From Verrucomicrobia bacterium UBA1629 (GTDB lineage Bacteria > Verrucomicrobiota > Kiritimatiellia > RFP12 > UBA1067): DNA of 32,117 bases. A program made the translations under genes and the position numbers. The DNA is taken from NCBI GenBank assembly GCA_002321305.1, contig DCMF01000068.1, positions 1-32,117 of the forward strand, in the 5' to 3' direction. The notes under the pieces were generated by a model, which was not told the DNA's origin, ran no database searches, and saw only the letters and a list, made by a program, of their open reading frames with translations. This document shows, piece after piece, positions 16,777 through 27,660 of the stretch; position 1 is the first letter of the stretch, and every line of letters begins with the position of its first letter.

Positions 16777-17745
16777 ATGAAGATGAACACGTTTGGTTTT
16801 GCGGTGATGGGGCTGGCGGCCGCCTGTGCGGCGGCGGCGCAGGCGGACGGGTGGCGGTTCTCGGCGGGGCCGGCCTGGCGCTCGCGCGTGGAGGTCAAGA
16901 CATCCGGCTCGGCGTCCGCGCCGGCGGACATCGCGACGGGAAGCCGCACGACGGCCTACGACTACGACATGGACGACCGCAGGGAGGTGCCGGATCCGTC
17001 CTCGACCGATCCGGCTGACACGCTCTGGTCGGTCGGCGCGACGCGGACGGAGACGATCCGCTCGCCGGGCGCGAACCGCGTGGCGTTTGCGGATTCGGAC
17101 GATCCGTCCGCGCTGGGCCTCAACCTCTCGGCGGGGTATGACGTCTATTCCGGCGACTGGTTCTCGGTCGGCCTCGGTCTGCGGTTCGCCGCGTACTTCG
17201 ACATGAAGGCCGCGTCGTCGCGGTTCCTTGACACGGGTTCGACGCGGACGGTCGTCACGGCCGGCCGCTCGACGCTGGAGACCCCCTGGCCACCGACGCC
17301 GCCGACCGCAGCGGACATTCCGGCGCCCGGCCGTCGCGACGGGCTGTTCACGCCAGGACACGTCGATTCGGACAAGACTGTCTACGGCGCGGGGTCGCGC
17401 CTCGTCACGGCGCGCTACCGGGCCGACCTCTACCAGCTCGCGTTCGGGCCGAACGTGACGTGGCACGCCCTCTCGTGGCTCGACGCCTACGCGGGCGTGG
17501 AGGCGATCCTCAATCTCGCGGCGGTCGATTTCGACGCGAACAGGTCCTCGACGACGCGGACGGACTGCCTCTTGGGCTTCGGCGGCCATGTCGGGCTGGA
17601 GGCGCGCCTGACGGAACATCTGGGCCTCTACGGACAGGTCGGCTACGAGTGGGTGGACAGGAGCGACGTCTCGACCGGCGGCATCGACGCGGACGCCGAC
17701 TTCTCCTCGCTGGTCGTCTCGGCCGGCGTCTGCTTCCGCTTCTGA
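16777..17745 (+). CDS. Outer-membrane beta-barrel protein
   Basis: The product (322 aa) is a predicted outer-membrane protein. Residues 1-23 form a signal peptide (MKMNTFGFAVMGLAAACAAA, cut near AQADG). The rest has amphipathic strands alternating with Asp/Ser/Thr-rich loops, for example FSVGLGLRFAAYFDM, LYQLAFGPNVTWHAL and LGLYGQVGYEWVDRS. The last strand, SLVVSAGVCFRF, ends in Phe, the usual signal for barrel assembly by the BAM machinery. The size suggests an 8-12 stranded OmpA- or porin-like barrel; the family cannot be named. Loop residues 40-80 and 150-180 are long and low in similarity to anything I know. AAAGGA precedes the ATG. The gene follows the giant protein gene beyond the MITE-like element and precedes the kinase gene by 43 bases. 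Confidence 0.8.
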   Translation: MKMNTFGFAVMGLAAACAAAAQADGWRFSAGPAWRSRVEVKTSGSASAPADIATGSRTTAYDYDMDDRREVPDPSSTDPADTLWSVGATRTETIRSPGANRVAFADSDDPSALGLNLSAGYDVYSGDWFSVGLGLRFAAYFDMKAASSRFLDTGSTRTVVTAGRSTLETPWPPTPPTAADIPAPGRRDGLFTPGHVDSDKTVYGAGSRLVTARYRADLYQLAFGPNVTWHALSWLDAYAGVEAILNLAAVDFDANRSSTTRTDCLLGFGGHVGLEARLTEHLGLYGQVGYEWVDRSDVSTGGIDADADFSSLVVSAGVCFRF

Positions 17746-17788
17746 CCGGGCACAGGCCTGCAACTGGAAAAAGAGAAAGGCTTTTGAC

Positions 17789-18901
17789 ATGGAACTCTCG
17801 ATCCTCATCAACAAGTTCGACATCAATGGGCGGCTCGTCGCGCTGCAGCCGTTCGGGAACGGCAACATCAACGACACGTTCCTCGCGATCTACCGCAACA
17901 CGTTCACCGAGACGCAGGTCATCCTGCAGCGCGTGAACCGCAACGTCTTCCCGAAGCCGGAGGTGATCATGGCGAACATGCACACGGTCACCAAGCACTG
18001 CCACGAGAAGCTGGAGGACGATGCGGAGAAGGGGAACGACGACCGCGTCTGGCAGATGCCGCGCATCGTTCGGACGAAGGACGCGAAGGACTTCGTGACC
18101 GACGAGCAGGGCGAGGTCTGGCGCGTCATCACGCGCATCATGTCCGCCCACGCCTTCGACGTCGCGCAGGGCCCCGAGCACGCGATGGAGTGCGGCGCCG
18201 CGCTCGGCCACTTCCACTATCTCATCTCCGACATGGATCCGAAGGGCATCGCCGACCCGCTGCCCGGCTTCCACATCACGTCGGGCTACCTGAAGGCGTA
18301 TGACAGGACGCTGGAGACCGCGAGCGCGCAGGAGCTGCTGAAGAGCTCGATGGAGGCGAAGCGCCTCGCGAAGTTCGTCGAGGAGCGCCGCGACCTTGCG
18401 CTCTGCCTGGAGCGGGCGCAGGAGAGGGGCGAGCTCAAGAAGCGCATGTTCCACGGCGACCCGAAGGTCAACAACATCATGATCGACGACGTGACCGGAA
18501 AGGGCACGGCGATGATCGACCTTGACACGGTGAGCCCCGGCCTCATCCACATGGACTTCGGCGACGCGCTGCGCTCGATCTGCAACCCGGCGGGCGAGGA
18601 GGAGACGAACCTCGCGAAGGTCGTCTTCGACGAGGACCTCTGCACGGCGTTCTGCAAGGGCTACATGCGCGAGGCGGGCGCGTTCCTGACGGACGCCGAC
18701 CGCGCGTACCTCTACGACTCGATCCGGCTGCTGCCGTTCGAGCTGGGGCTGCGCTTCTTCCAGGACTACCTGAACGGAAACGTCTACTTCAAGACGAAGA
18801 CGCCGGAGCAGAACCTGAACCGCGCGCGCGTCCAGTTCCGCCTCTGCGAGTCGGTCGAGGCGCGTGAACGCTCGATCCGTTCCGTCCTGGACCGGCTGTG
18901 A
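17789..18901 (+). CDS. Aminoglycoside-phosphotransferase-fold sugar kinase, N-acetylhexosamine 1-kinase-like
   Basis: This is a cytoplasmic small-molecule kinase of the APH/choline-kinase fold (370 aa). PFGNGNINDTFL (21-32) is the nucleotide-binding loop, VILQRVN (44-50) supplies the ATP-binding strand, MFHGDPKVNNIM (220-231) is the catalytic Brenner-type motif with Asp224 and Asn229, and MIDLDTVSPGL (242-252) carries the metal-binding Asp. The IDLDTV-PGL version and overall length match NahK-type N-acetylhexosamine 1-kinases, which make GlcNAc-1-P or GalNAc-1-P from host- or mucin-derived sugars. That role is inferred from motif resemblance; homoserine, choline or other sugar kinases share the fold. 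AGAGAAAGG lies upstream. Its position at the end of the + strand cluster fits use of sugars released by secreted glycosidases. Confidence 0.82.
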   Translation: MELSILINKFDINGRLVALQPFGNGNINDTFLAIYRNTFTETQVILQRVNRNVFPKPEVIMANMHTVTKHCHEKLEDDAEKGNDDRVWQMPRIVRTKDAKDFVTDEQGEVWRVITRIMSAHAFDVAQGPEHAMECGAALGHFHYLISDMDPKGIADPLPGFHITSGYLKAYDRTLETASAQELLKSSMEAKRLAKFVEERRDLALCLERAQERGELKKRMFHGDPKVNNIMIDDVTGKGTAMIDLDTVSPGLIHMDFGDALRSICNPAGEEETNLAKVVFDEDLCTAFCKGYMREAGAFLTDADRAYLYDSIRLLPFELGLRFFQDYLNGNVYFKTKTPEQNLNRARVQFRLCESVEARERSIRSVLDRL

Positions 18902-18980
18902 CGTCAGGGAGTCTTCTCGGCGGCCCCTTTTTGGCGAAGCGCGGCCTCACGACGCATAATCGGCGTTATGTAAACTAGGA
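18902..18980. other. Short spacer between convergent genes
   Basis: Two convergent genes end here. The only structure I see is a weak palindrome, CATAATCGGCGTTATG (18955-18970), with a five-base stem. No GC-rich stem followed by a T-run is present in either direction. Confidence 0.35.
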
Positions 18981-20021
18981 TTATTTTCGTCCGAAGACGT
19001 ACCAGTTGAGCACCTTCGCGCCTTTCAGCTTCTCCATCGCGGCGTAGATCCGCGCGAGGCGCGTGTCCTTTTCGGCGAAAATGAAGCACGTGTCCGTCTT
19101 CGGATGTTGCGCGGCCTCCGCGAACGGGATCTCGCGCGGCGTCAGCTTCGGATCGTTGCCCTCGACCGTCCAATCCTCCTCAACGAAGATGAGCGAGTCA
19201 TCCGCCGAACCGACAGTCAGCTCAAACGGCTGCGTCAGGCGCTGCTGCCGGTCGCGCCAGGCGGCTTTCGGCAGAAACGCCCGGAAGAACAGCTGCCCGT
19301 CTGCGCGCCCGTTGAGCTTGACCCTCGGCGAATCGACGACCGCCAACGCCTGGGCGACCTGCTCGGCCTCGGCAACGGTCAGCGACGGATCGAATGCCGC
19401 CCGCACCTCGACTTCGCCCGCCTTGGCGGCCGCCTTGATCTGCGGCAGGATTCGCGCGGCCGAACCAGGCGTGAACGTGACGTCCAGGTGCGCGGGCTTC
19501 GTCTGTTCGTCCCACGAGAGGACAAAGGTCAGGCGGGTGCCCCTCTCAAGTGTCTTGCGCGCCGTGTGCGCGCCATAGACGTCGCCCTGATGGTAGATGC
19601 CGTTGAAGACGAGCGGGGCCTGCGCCAGCGAATAGAGCGCGCAGAAGGCGAGCGGCATCTCTTCGTCCGCGACAACAGCGCCCTTCCCGTTCCGCGTCCC
19701 GCCCGTGTAGACGAACGCGGCGGACGAAAGCCCTTCGGGCCATGTCGTCTCGATGAACCCGGACATTTTCGGCTGCAGATCGACCGTGCAGCCGACGGGC
19801 CAGAGAACGCAGCCCGCAACGGAGGTCGCCCGCCCCCTCGGCAGCCCGGCCTTTTCCAGCCGCGCGCAGAGATCTCCAACCGGTTCGTCCAGCAGAAACA
19901 TCGTCTCGTAGTCCCGGTCGGTATCCTTGCCGGCGAACAGGAACTCAATCGGAGTCCCCTTCTCCACGCCCGTTGCGGTCGCGGAGAACGAAAGCGATGC
20001 GGCTAGCAGTATCGAAATCAT
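18981..20021 (-). CDS. Secreted protein of unknown function (346 aa)
   Basis: I cannot place this protein. Residues 1-17 look like a signal peptide (MISILLAASLSFSATAT), so it is probably periplasmic. Residues 25-60 (FLFAGKDTDRDYETMFLLDE followed by LEKAGLPRG) resemble the layout of YdjY-type domains, in which a similar Glu/Thr-rich stretch precedes a 'leu-glu-gly-leu' helix; this is a weak likeness. The rest is a mixed alpha/beta chain with a long segment (190-260) that looks like a regular alpha-beta domain, and ends NWYVFGRK. The ATG lies only 11 bases after a TATAAT box and has no Shine-Dalgarno, consistent with a leaderless mRNA. It is transcribed separately from the upstream DegT gene and converges on the kinase gene. 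Confidence 0.8.
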   Translation of the reverse strand: MISILLAASLSFSATATGVEKGTPIEFLFAGKDTDRDYETMFLLDEPVGDLCARLEKAGLPRGRATSVAGCVLWPVGCTVDLQPKMSGFIETTWPEGLSSAAFVYTGGTRNGKGAVVADEEMPLAFCALYSLAQAPLVFNGIYHQGDVYGAHTARKTLERGTRLTFVLSWDEQTKPAHLDVTFTPGSAARILPQIKAAAKAGEVEVRAAFDPSLTVAEAEQVAQALAVVDSPRVKLNGRADGQLFFRAFLPKAAWRDRQQRLTQPFELTVGSADDSLIFVEEDWTVEGNDPKLTPREIPFAEAAQHPKTDTCFIFAEKDTRLARIYAAMEKLKGAKVLNWYVFGRK

Positions 20022-20032
20022 GATTGGACGCG

Positions 20033-20062
20033 ATTATACCAAAGGCTCCGCTCGCCCGTCAA
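20033..20062 (-). promoter_or_regulatory. Strong promoter overlapping the end of the DegT gene
   Basis: On the - strand TTGACG (20062-20057), an 18-base spacer and TATAAT (20038-20033) form a near-consensus promoter; TTTGG immediately precedes the -10. The -35 overlaps the stop codon of the upstream aminotransferase gene. Initiation is predicted within a few bases of the ATG at 20021. Confidence 0.75.
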
Positions 20063-21369
20063 ACCGATCCCCCGTGCGACAGCGCGGCCGCGACCTTCCT
20101 GAACGCCGCGACGTCCGCCCGGATGTGGGCGAGCGTGTACGTCGGATGCGTCCAGAACGAGATCGTCGCATCGGCCATCGCGTGGGCCGTCGGGCAGCTG
20201 AACTTCGTGTAGTCGATCCTGCGGTGGCTCGGGTCCCGAAACGGATAGTCCGCCGTGCCGAAGCCCTTCTGCTGGGCGAACGCCTCCTCACGGTACATCT
20301 CCGGCCACAGCACCGAGTGCGCGCACGCTCCCTCGGTCTGGACGGCCGCGATGAACGACTTCATCGTGCAGGTCAGCTTCGAGGTGTCGAGGACGAACGG
20401 GACGAGCCAGAACGCATTCTGGCGCTCCTCCGTGTCGACCGGCGCGTACTTCACGAGCGGATGGCCCGCAAGCCCCTTCAGGAGTTCCTTGCCGAGCCTC
20501 CTGCGCTGCGGCAGGTTCCACGTGTCGAGGCGCTCAAGCTCGCCGAGGCCGATCGCGCTCTGGATCTCCGTCATGCGGAAGTTGTAGCCGACGCGGCGGT
20601 GGACGTAGAGCGGACGCCCCGCCGTCTGCAGGAGGTTGAGCTTCGACTTGATGTCGTAGCCGTGGTCACGCACGGAGCGGACCTCCCACGCGAGGGCGTC
20701 GTCGTTGCAGACGACCATGCCGCCCTCGCCGCCCGTCGTGAAGTGCTTGGACTGGCAGAACGAGAAGCATCCGACCGTGCCGACCGTGCCCGCCTTTCGC
20801 CCCTTGTAGACGCCTCCGATGCATTGCGCGCAGTCCTCGACCACGAAGAGTCTGTGCCGCTTCGCGATCTTCAGGATCGGATCCATGTCCGCCACCATGC
20901 CGTAGAGGTGAACGACGACGATCGCCTTCGTGCGCGAGGTGATCGCGGCCTCGACCTTCTTCGGGTCGAGCAGGTGATCCGTGCCGACATCGACGAAGAC
21001 GGGCAGTGCCCCGGCCTGCAGCGCGCAGAAGGACGACGCGATGAACGAGTACGACGTGCAGATGACCTCGTCGCCCGAGCCGACGCCGAGCGCGGTGAGC
21101 GCGACGTGCAGCGCGGCCGTACCGCTGGAGACCGAAACCGCGTTCCGGACGCCGAGCCATTTCGCCCATTCCGCCTCGAACTTCATGCCGACCGGACCCG
21201 TCCAGTAGTTGACCTTCCCCGAATGGAGGATGTCGAGGACGCGCCTGTCCGTCTTTGGATTGAACTGAGGCCAGGCGGGGAAACCCCTCGTCCAGACCTT
21301 CTTGCCGCCGTTGATCGCGAGCGCCGCCGCCGCGTCCGCGCCGTTCCGCCTACTGGAGCCCGTCGCCAT
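20059..21369 (-). CDS. DegT/DnrJ/EryC1/StrS family PLP-dependent sugar aminotransferase
   Basis: The 436-residue protein is a fold-type I PLP enzyme of the family that transaminates nucleotide-linked keto-sugars for cell-surface glycans, or acts as a dehydratase in a few members. VSVSSGTAALHVAL (78-91) binds the cofactor phosphate, FVVEDCAQCIGG (175-186) supplies the Asp179 that pairs with the pyridine nitrogen, and FSFCQSKHFTTGGEGG (202-217) contains the Schiff-base Lys208. YNFRMTEIQSAIG is the typical later motif. The open frame extends upstream, but the ATG at 21369 has GGGAGG just before it and opens the family fold, so I use it. The gene overlaps the end of the amidase gene by 20 bases, implying coupled translation. 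It may serve cell-envelope sugar synthesis. Confidence 0.92.
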   Translation of the reverse strand: MATGSSRRNGADAAAALAINGGKKVWTRGFPAWPQFNPKTDRRVLDILHSGKVNYWTGPVGMKFEAEWAKWLGVRNAVSVSSGTAALHVALTALGVGSGDEVICTSYSFIASSFCALQAGALPVFVDVGTDHLLDPKKVEAAITSRTKAIVVVHLYGMVADMDPILKIAKRHRLFVVEDCAQCIGGVYKGRKAGTVGTVGCFSFCQSKHFTTGGEGGMVVCNDDALAWEVRSVRDHGYDIKSKLNLLQTAGRPLYVHRRVGYNFRMTEIQSAIGLGELERLDTWNLPQRRRLGKELLKGLAGHPLVKYAPVDTEERQNAFWLVPFVLDTSKLTCTMKSFIAAVQTEGACAHSVLWPEMYREEAFAQQKGFGTADYPFRDPSHRRIDYTKFSCPTAHAMADATISFWTHPTYTLAHIRADVAAFRKVAAALSHGGSV

Positions 21370-22315
21370 GGCCGCCTCCCGTGCTTCCGCCGGCAAGGCC
21401 GGCTGAACGTCCGCACCAGTCGTCGATGGCGTCCGCAAGGGCCTCGGCGATCCGCTGGCGACGTTCGCGGTTCCAGCAGTCGAGCTCGCCTTCGGGCGTC
21501 GTGAGGAAATCCGTCTCGACAAGGCAGGACGGAATCTCCGGGTTGCGCGTGACGGCGAAGTTCGCGCGCTGGACGCCGTTGTTCGCGAGCGTCTCGCCGA
21601 ATGTCGCGGCCAGCCGCGCGTTGATTGCCTGTGCCAGCGTCTCGCCGATCGCGTTCCACGCATAGACCGCGTGGTAGCGAATCCGGCGCGGATCGCGATC
21701 AGGCGGCGGCGCGTTGTGATGGAGGGAGACGAAAGCGTCCGACCCCTGCGCATGCGCGACCTTCGGACGGTCGTAGAGCGGAAGCGTCACGTCGGCGTCG
21801 CGCGTCATCACGACACGGTAGCCTCGCCTGGACAGCGCGTCCCGGACGTTTTTCGCGAGCGCCAGGTTCAAGTCGGACTCGCGGAGGTTGTGCGGACTCA
21901 TCGCACCCGTCTCGACGCCGCCATGCCCTGCGTCAAGCACGACCGTGACCTCCGGCGGCGCCTTTCCCAGGGGGCGTGGCTTCGGCTCGTCACCGGCATA
22001 GGGAAGCTTTGCGTAGGTCTTCGGAGCCTTCGCCGGTGCGGATGGCCGCGAAGACGGAGCGGACGCCACGGGGCGGCGCGCCACGAAAAACGTGCGCTTC
22101 ACCCCCGCGACCTCAACCGTGTTCGAGCCCTCGTCCACCGTCATCATCGTCACCCAGCCGCCCAGCGGATGAACGGGGACGTCGCGGCCCTGCACGACGA
22201 CGTTGGTCGTACCGGGGGCGACCGCGCCGGACACATAGCACCGTTCGACGAACGGCAGCCGCTGCCCCTCCTTCGGGAAGGCGATCACGGCGGCAAGCAG
22301 AATCGTCAGGATCAT
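21350..22315 (-). CDS. N-acetylmuramoyl-L-alanine amidase (Amidase_3 family)
   Basis: This is a zinc-dependent amidase that cleaves the bond between MurNAc and the peptide stem during cell separation or wall turnover. Residues 1-12 are a short hydrophobic leader, likely a signal peptide. Residues 25-80 are a small beta-domain (VAPGTTNVVVQG) and residues 83-120 a Pro/Ala-rich linker. The catalytic domain covers about 122-305: VVLDAGHGG (126-133) with zinc ligand His131, RESDLN with Glu146, SLHHN with His199, and CLVETDF with catalytic Glu267. All expected ligands are present. No clear Shine-Dalgarno precedes the ATG; a GCGGATTCCGC palindrome (22325-22335) lies between it and the upstream stop. 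The gene overlaps the downstream aminotransferase. Confidence 0.92.
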   Translation of the reverse strand: MILTILLAAVIAFPKEGQRLPFVERCYVSGAVAPGTTNVVVQGRDVPVHPLGGWVTMMTVDEGSNTVEVAGVKRTFFVARRPVASAPSSRPSAPAKAPKTYAKLPYAGDEPKPRPLGKAPPEVTVVLDAGHGGVETGAMSPHNLRESDLNLALAKNVRDALSRRGYRVVMTRDADVTLPLYDRPKVAHAQGSDAFVSLHHNAPPPDRDPRRIRYHAVYAWNAIGETLAQAINARLAATFGETLANNGVQRANFAVTRNPEIPSCLVETDFLTTPEGELDCWNRERRQRIAEALADAIDDWCGRSAGLAGGSTGGGHGDGLQ

Positions 22316-22336
22316 GCGCGCAAGCGGATTCCGCAG

Positions 22337-23071
22337 CTACTGTCCGAGCGCCAGCCGCTGGGCGAGGCGTTCGGGCAGCCCCGCCGCACGGATCTTCGCC
22401 TGCGCGGCGGCGATGTCGTAGTCGAGCCGGCGGAACCGCACCGTGCGGTCTTTCGGCGAGTAGAGAACATACGCCGCGCGCGGGTCGCCGTCGCGCGGCT
22501 GGCCGACCGAGCCGACGTTGATGAAGTACTTGCGCCCGATCGGCAGCCTGAAGTCCTGCGCGTCGATGCGGTAGACCCCGCCGATCTGCTTCTCGTAGAT
22601 CATCGGACAGTGCGTGTGCCCGTGGAAGCAGAGCGGCGTGACCTGGTGGAAGAAGTTCGACTCGGCCTGCAGGTGGTCGAAGACGTAGCCGAAGCCCTCC
22701 GGGTGATCCATCGTCGCGTGGACGAGCGTGATGCCCATCTTCGTCGCCACGAACGGCAGGTCGTGGAGGAACGCCAGCTCCTCTGCGGACAGCTGCTTCT
22801 TCGTCCAGTCGATGACGGCGGCGGCGTGCGGGTTGAAGTCGTCGAGGTCGAGATGATCCGTCGAGACGTAGTAGTCGTGGTTGCCCATCACGATCGGGCA
22901 GCCGAGCCCGCGCACGAGCTCCAGACACTCGTGCGGACGCGCGTTGTAGCCGACGACGTCGCCCGTGCAGAGGTAGTCCGTCACGCCCTGCCGACGACAG
23001 TCGTCCAGCACGACCTCGAGCGCGTCGAGGTTCGCGTGGATGTCCCCCAGGATGGCGAAGAGCTTGTCCAT
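22337..23071 (-). CDS. Calcineurin-like metallophosphoesterase
   Basis: This cytoplasmic phosphoesterase of 244 aa carries all the metal-binding motifs of the calcineurin-like fold: GDIHAN (9-14, Asp10 and His12), CTGDVVGY (35-42, Asp38), MGNHDYY (62-68, Asn64 and His65), LVHATMDHPEG and FHGHTHCPM. The C-terminal INVGSVGQPRDGDPRAAYVL is typical of the YfcE-like/diadenylate-like subgroup. The natural substrate cannot be inferred. It starts immediately after the ispD stop codon (TAAATG) and is followed by the amidase gene 21 bases on, so it is part of the secA-led operon. Confidence 0.9.
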   Translation of the reverse strand: MDKLFAILGDIHANLDALEVVLDDCRRQGVTDYLCTGDVVGYNARPHECLELVRGLGCPIVMGNHDYYVSTDHLDLDDFNPHAAAVIDWTKKQLSAEELAFLHDLPFVATKMGITLVHATMDHPEGFGYVFDHLQAESNFFHQVTPLCFHGHTHCPMIYEKQIGGVYRIDAQDFRLPIGRKYFINVGSVGQPRDGDPRAAYVLYSPKDRTVRFRRLDYDIAAAQAKIRAAGLPERLAQRLALGQ

Positions 23072-23739
23072 TTACTTCAGCAGCGCAGCGGCGAGCTGCA
23101 GGTCCTCCGGCGTCGTGATCTTGACGTTGGGCCGGTACGAGGTGAGGATCTTCGGCGCGACGCCGTTCAGCTCCAGCGCCTGGCAGTCGTCCGTCACGTC
23201 CTTCTTGCCGAGCGCCCGGTAGGCCGCGCGGAACTCCTTCACCTGGAAGGCCTGCGGCGTCTGCACCGTCCACAGCTTCTCGCGCGGCACGGTCTCGCTG
23301 ACGGTCACGCCCTTCTCGCAGCGCTTGACCGTGTCCGTCATCGGCCGCCCGACGGCGACCGCCGGCGACCGCTTCGCGGCCTTGACGACCTCGGAGACGA
23401 GATCGCTCTTCACGAGCGGACGCGCCCCGTCGTGGACGACGACGATCCGCGTGTCGGCGTCACAGGCGGCGAAGCCCGCCGCGACCGACTCGGCCCGCGT
23501 CTTCCCGCCCGGCACGATCCTGTCGAGCTTGGAGATCCCGAACATCCGCGCGACCGCCTTCGCCGCGAGCTGCTGCTCCTTGCGGACGACGAGGACGATG
23601 CGGTCGACGTCGGGACAGCGCTCGAACGCCAGGAGCGCCCACGCCACCACCGGCTTGTCCACCAGCGACAGGAACGCCTTGTCGACGTCCTTGCCCATGC
23701 GCTCCGACTTGCCTGCCGCCACAATGATTGCCGTCGTCA

Positions 23740-23743
<4 letters not shown>
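23072..23743 (-). CDS. ispD: 2-C-methyl-D-erythritol 4-phosphate cytidylyltransferase
   Basis: IspD joins CTP to methylerythritol 4-phosphate in the non-mevalonate route to isoprenoids. The 223-aa protein begins MMTTAIIVAAGKSERMGKD, the nucleotidyltransferase signature with the Lys/Arg residues that hold CTP. It continues with PGGKTRAESVAAGF (the family's GG-x-x-R-x-x-SV motif), VVHDGARPLV (the metal-binding Asp) and NVKITTPEDLQLA at the end, a close match to the usual C-terminus. The length is normal. The ATG at 23743 overlaps the secA stop (ATGA) and is preceded by AAAGGGA; a longer upstream frame exists but lies wholly inside secA. No ispF is fused or adjacent. Confidence 0.95.
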
Positions 23744-26787
<3,044 letters not shown>

Positions 26788-26796
26788 ATTGCGCGT

Positions 26797-26825
26797 ATTA
26801 TAGCAAAAACCGCCCCACCCCGCAA
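26797..26825 (-). promoter_or_regulatory. Promoter of the secA operon
   Basis: On the - strand TTGCGG (26825-26820), a 17-base spacer and TATAAT (26802-26797) with TGC before the -10 (an extended -10). The nine bases ACGCGCAAT separate the -10 from the ATG, so the start of transcription should lie within a few bases of the start codon. Confidence 0.7.
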
Positions 26826-26865
26826 AGGCGACGCGGCGGACGGCTTCAGGAGTCGGACTCCCCTT

Positions 26866-27654
26866 TCATGCCGAGGCCCTGGCCGCGCGCACCGTCGCCC
26901 AGGCGGCGTTGATGCGGCCCATGCGCGCGGTCGCCTTGCCGACCAGCTCATCGGGCAGCCCCTGGGCGCGCAGCGCGTCGGGATGGTTCCTCTTCGCGAG
27001 CGCGCGGTATTTGCGCCTGAGCTCCTCGTCCGAATCGGACGGCTTCGCGCCGAGGACGGCGTAGGCCTCCTCCAGCCCGTCCCGGGGCGTGGCGCGGCGG
27101 CGGCCCGCGCCGAGACGCTGCTGGGCGAAGAAGGCGTACCAGTCCGCACGGATCCCCAGCGCGCGGGGAATCCGCTGGAGGATCGCGCGCTCGGCCTCGC
27201 TCACGGCGCCGTCCGCGCACGCGATGTCCCAGAGGATCTCGTAGAAGAGCTCGCGCACCTCGACGGACTCGACGGCGGCGGCGAACTCGTCCGCATACTG
27301 GTAGATCGTGTGCGCATCGTCCTTCGCCCTGCGGAAGACGCCGATCGCGTAGTCGCGGGCGAGGGACGTGAAGCCGAGCCGCGCAAACGCCGCCTCGACG
27401 CCGGCGATCTCGTCGCGCGTGATCCGCCCGTCCGCCTTCGCCAGCTTCGCGAGCATCGCGGCGGCTGAGGCGCAGAAGACCATCGCGCGCCGACGGGCCG
27501 AGAGGTTGCGCGCGGACGCCGGGCGCCGCGCGGACGCTCCGCCCCGCAGGCGCCTTTCGACCTGATGGCCGAACGCCGCGCCCAGCATCGCGCCAAGGGG
27601 GCCTCCGAAGAAGCCGCCGATACATCCGCCGAGTGCCAGTCCCTTCCAGCCCAT
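26866..27654 (-). CDS. DjlA-like co-chaperone: glycine zipper, TerB-like and DnaJ domains
   Basis: The 262-aa protein resembles DjlA, a membrane-bound co-chaperone that recruits DnaK. Residues 5-29 are a glycine-rich hydrophobic segment (GLALGGCIGGFFGGPLGAML), a probable membrane anchor of the glycine-zipper type. Residues 57-170 are a TerB-like helical domain (MLAKLAKADGRITRDEIAGV, ACADGAVSEAERAIL) whose paired D-G-x-I/V-x-x-x-E motifs are standard. Residues 195-255 form a J domain with the essential HPD triad at 224-226 (KRNHPDAL). This order matches E. coli DjlA. The start has only a weak upstream ribosome site and is six bases after the PHP gene stop. Its partner DnaK is not in the window. 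Confidence 0.88.
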   Translation of the reverse strand: MGWKGLALGGCIGGFFGGPLGAMLGAAFGHQVERRLRGGASARRPASARNLSARRRAMVFCASAAAMLAKLAKADGRITRDEIAGVEAAFARLGFTSLARDYAIGVFRRAKDDAHTIYQYADEFAAAVESVEVRELFYEILWDIACADGAVSEAERAILQRIPRALGIRADWYAFFAQQRLGAGRRRATPRDGLEEAYAVLGAKPSDSDEELRRKYRALAKRNHPDALRAQGLPDELVGKATARMGRINAAWATVRAARASA

Positions 27655-27660
27655 GCCCGC

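Noticed and set aside
21370..21753. Longer N-terminus for the DegT aminotransferase
   Set aside because: The extension is the amidase gene read in another frame; the ATG at 21369 has a good ribosome site and starts the family fold.
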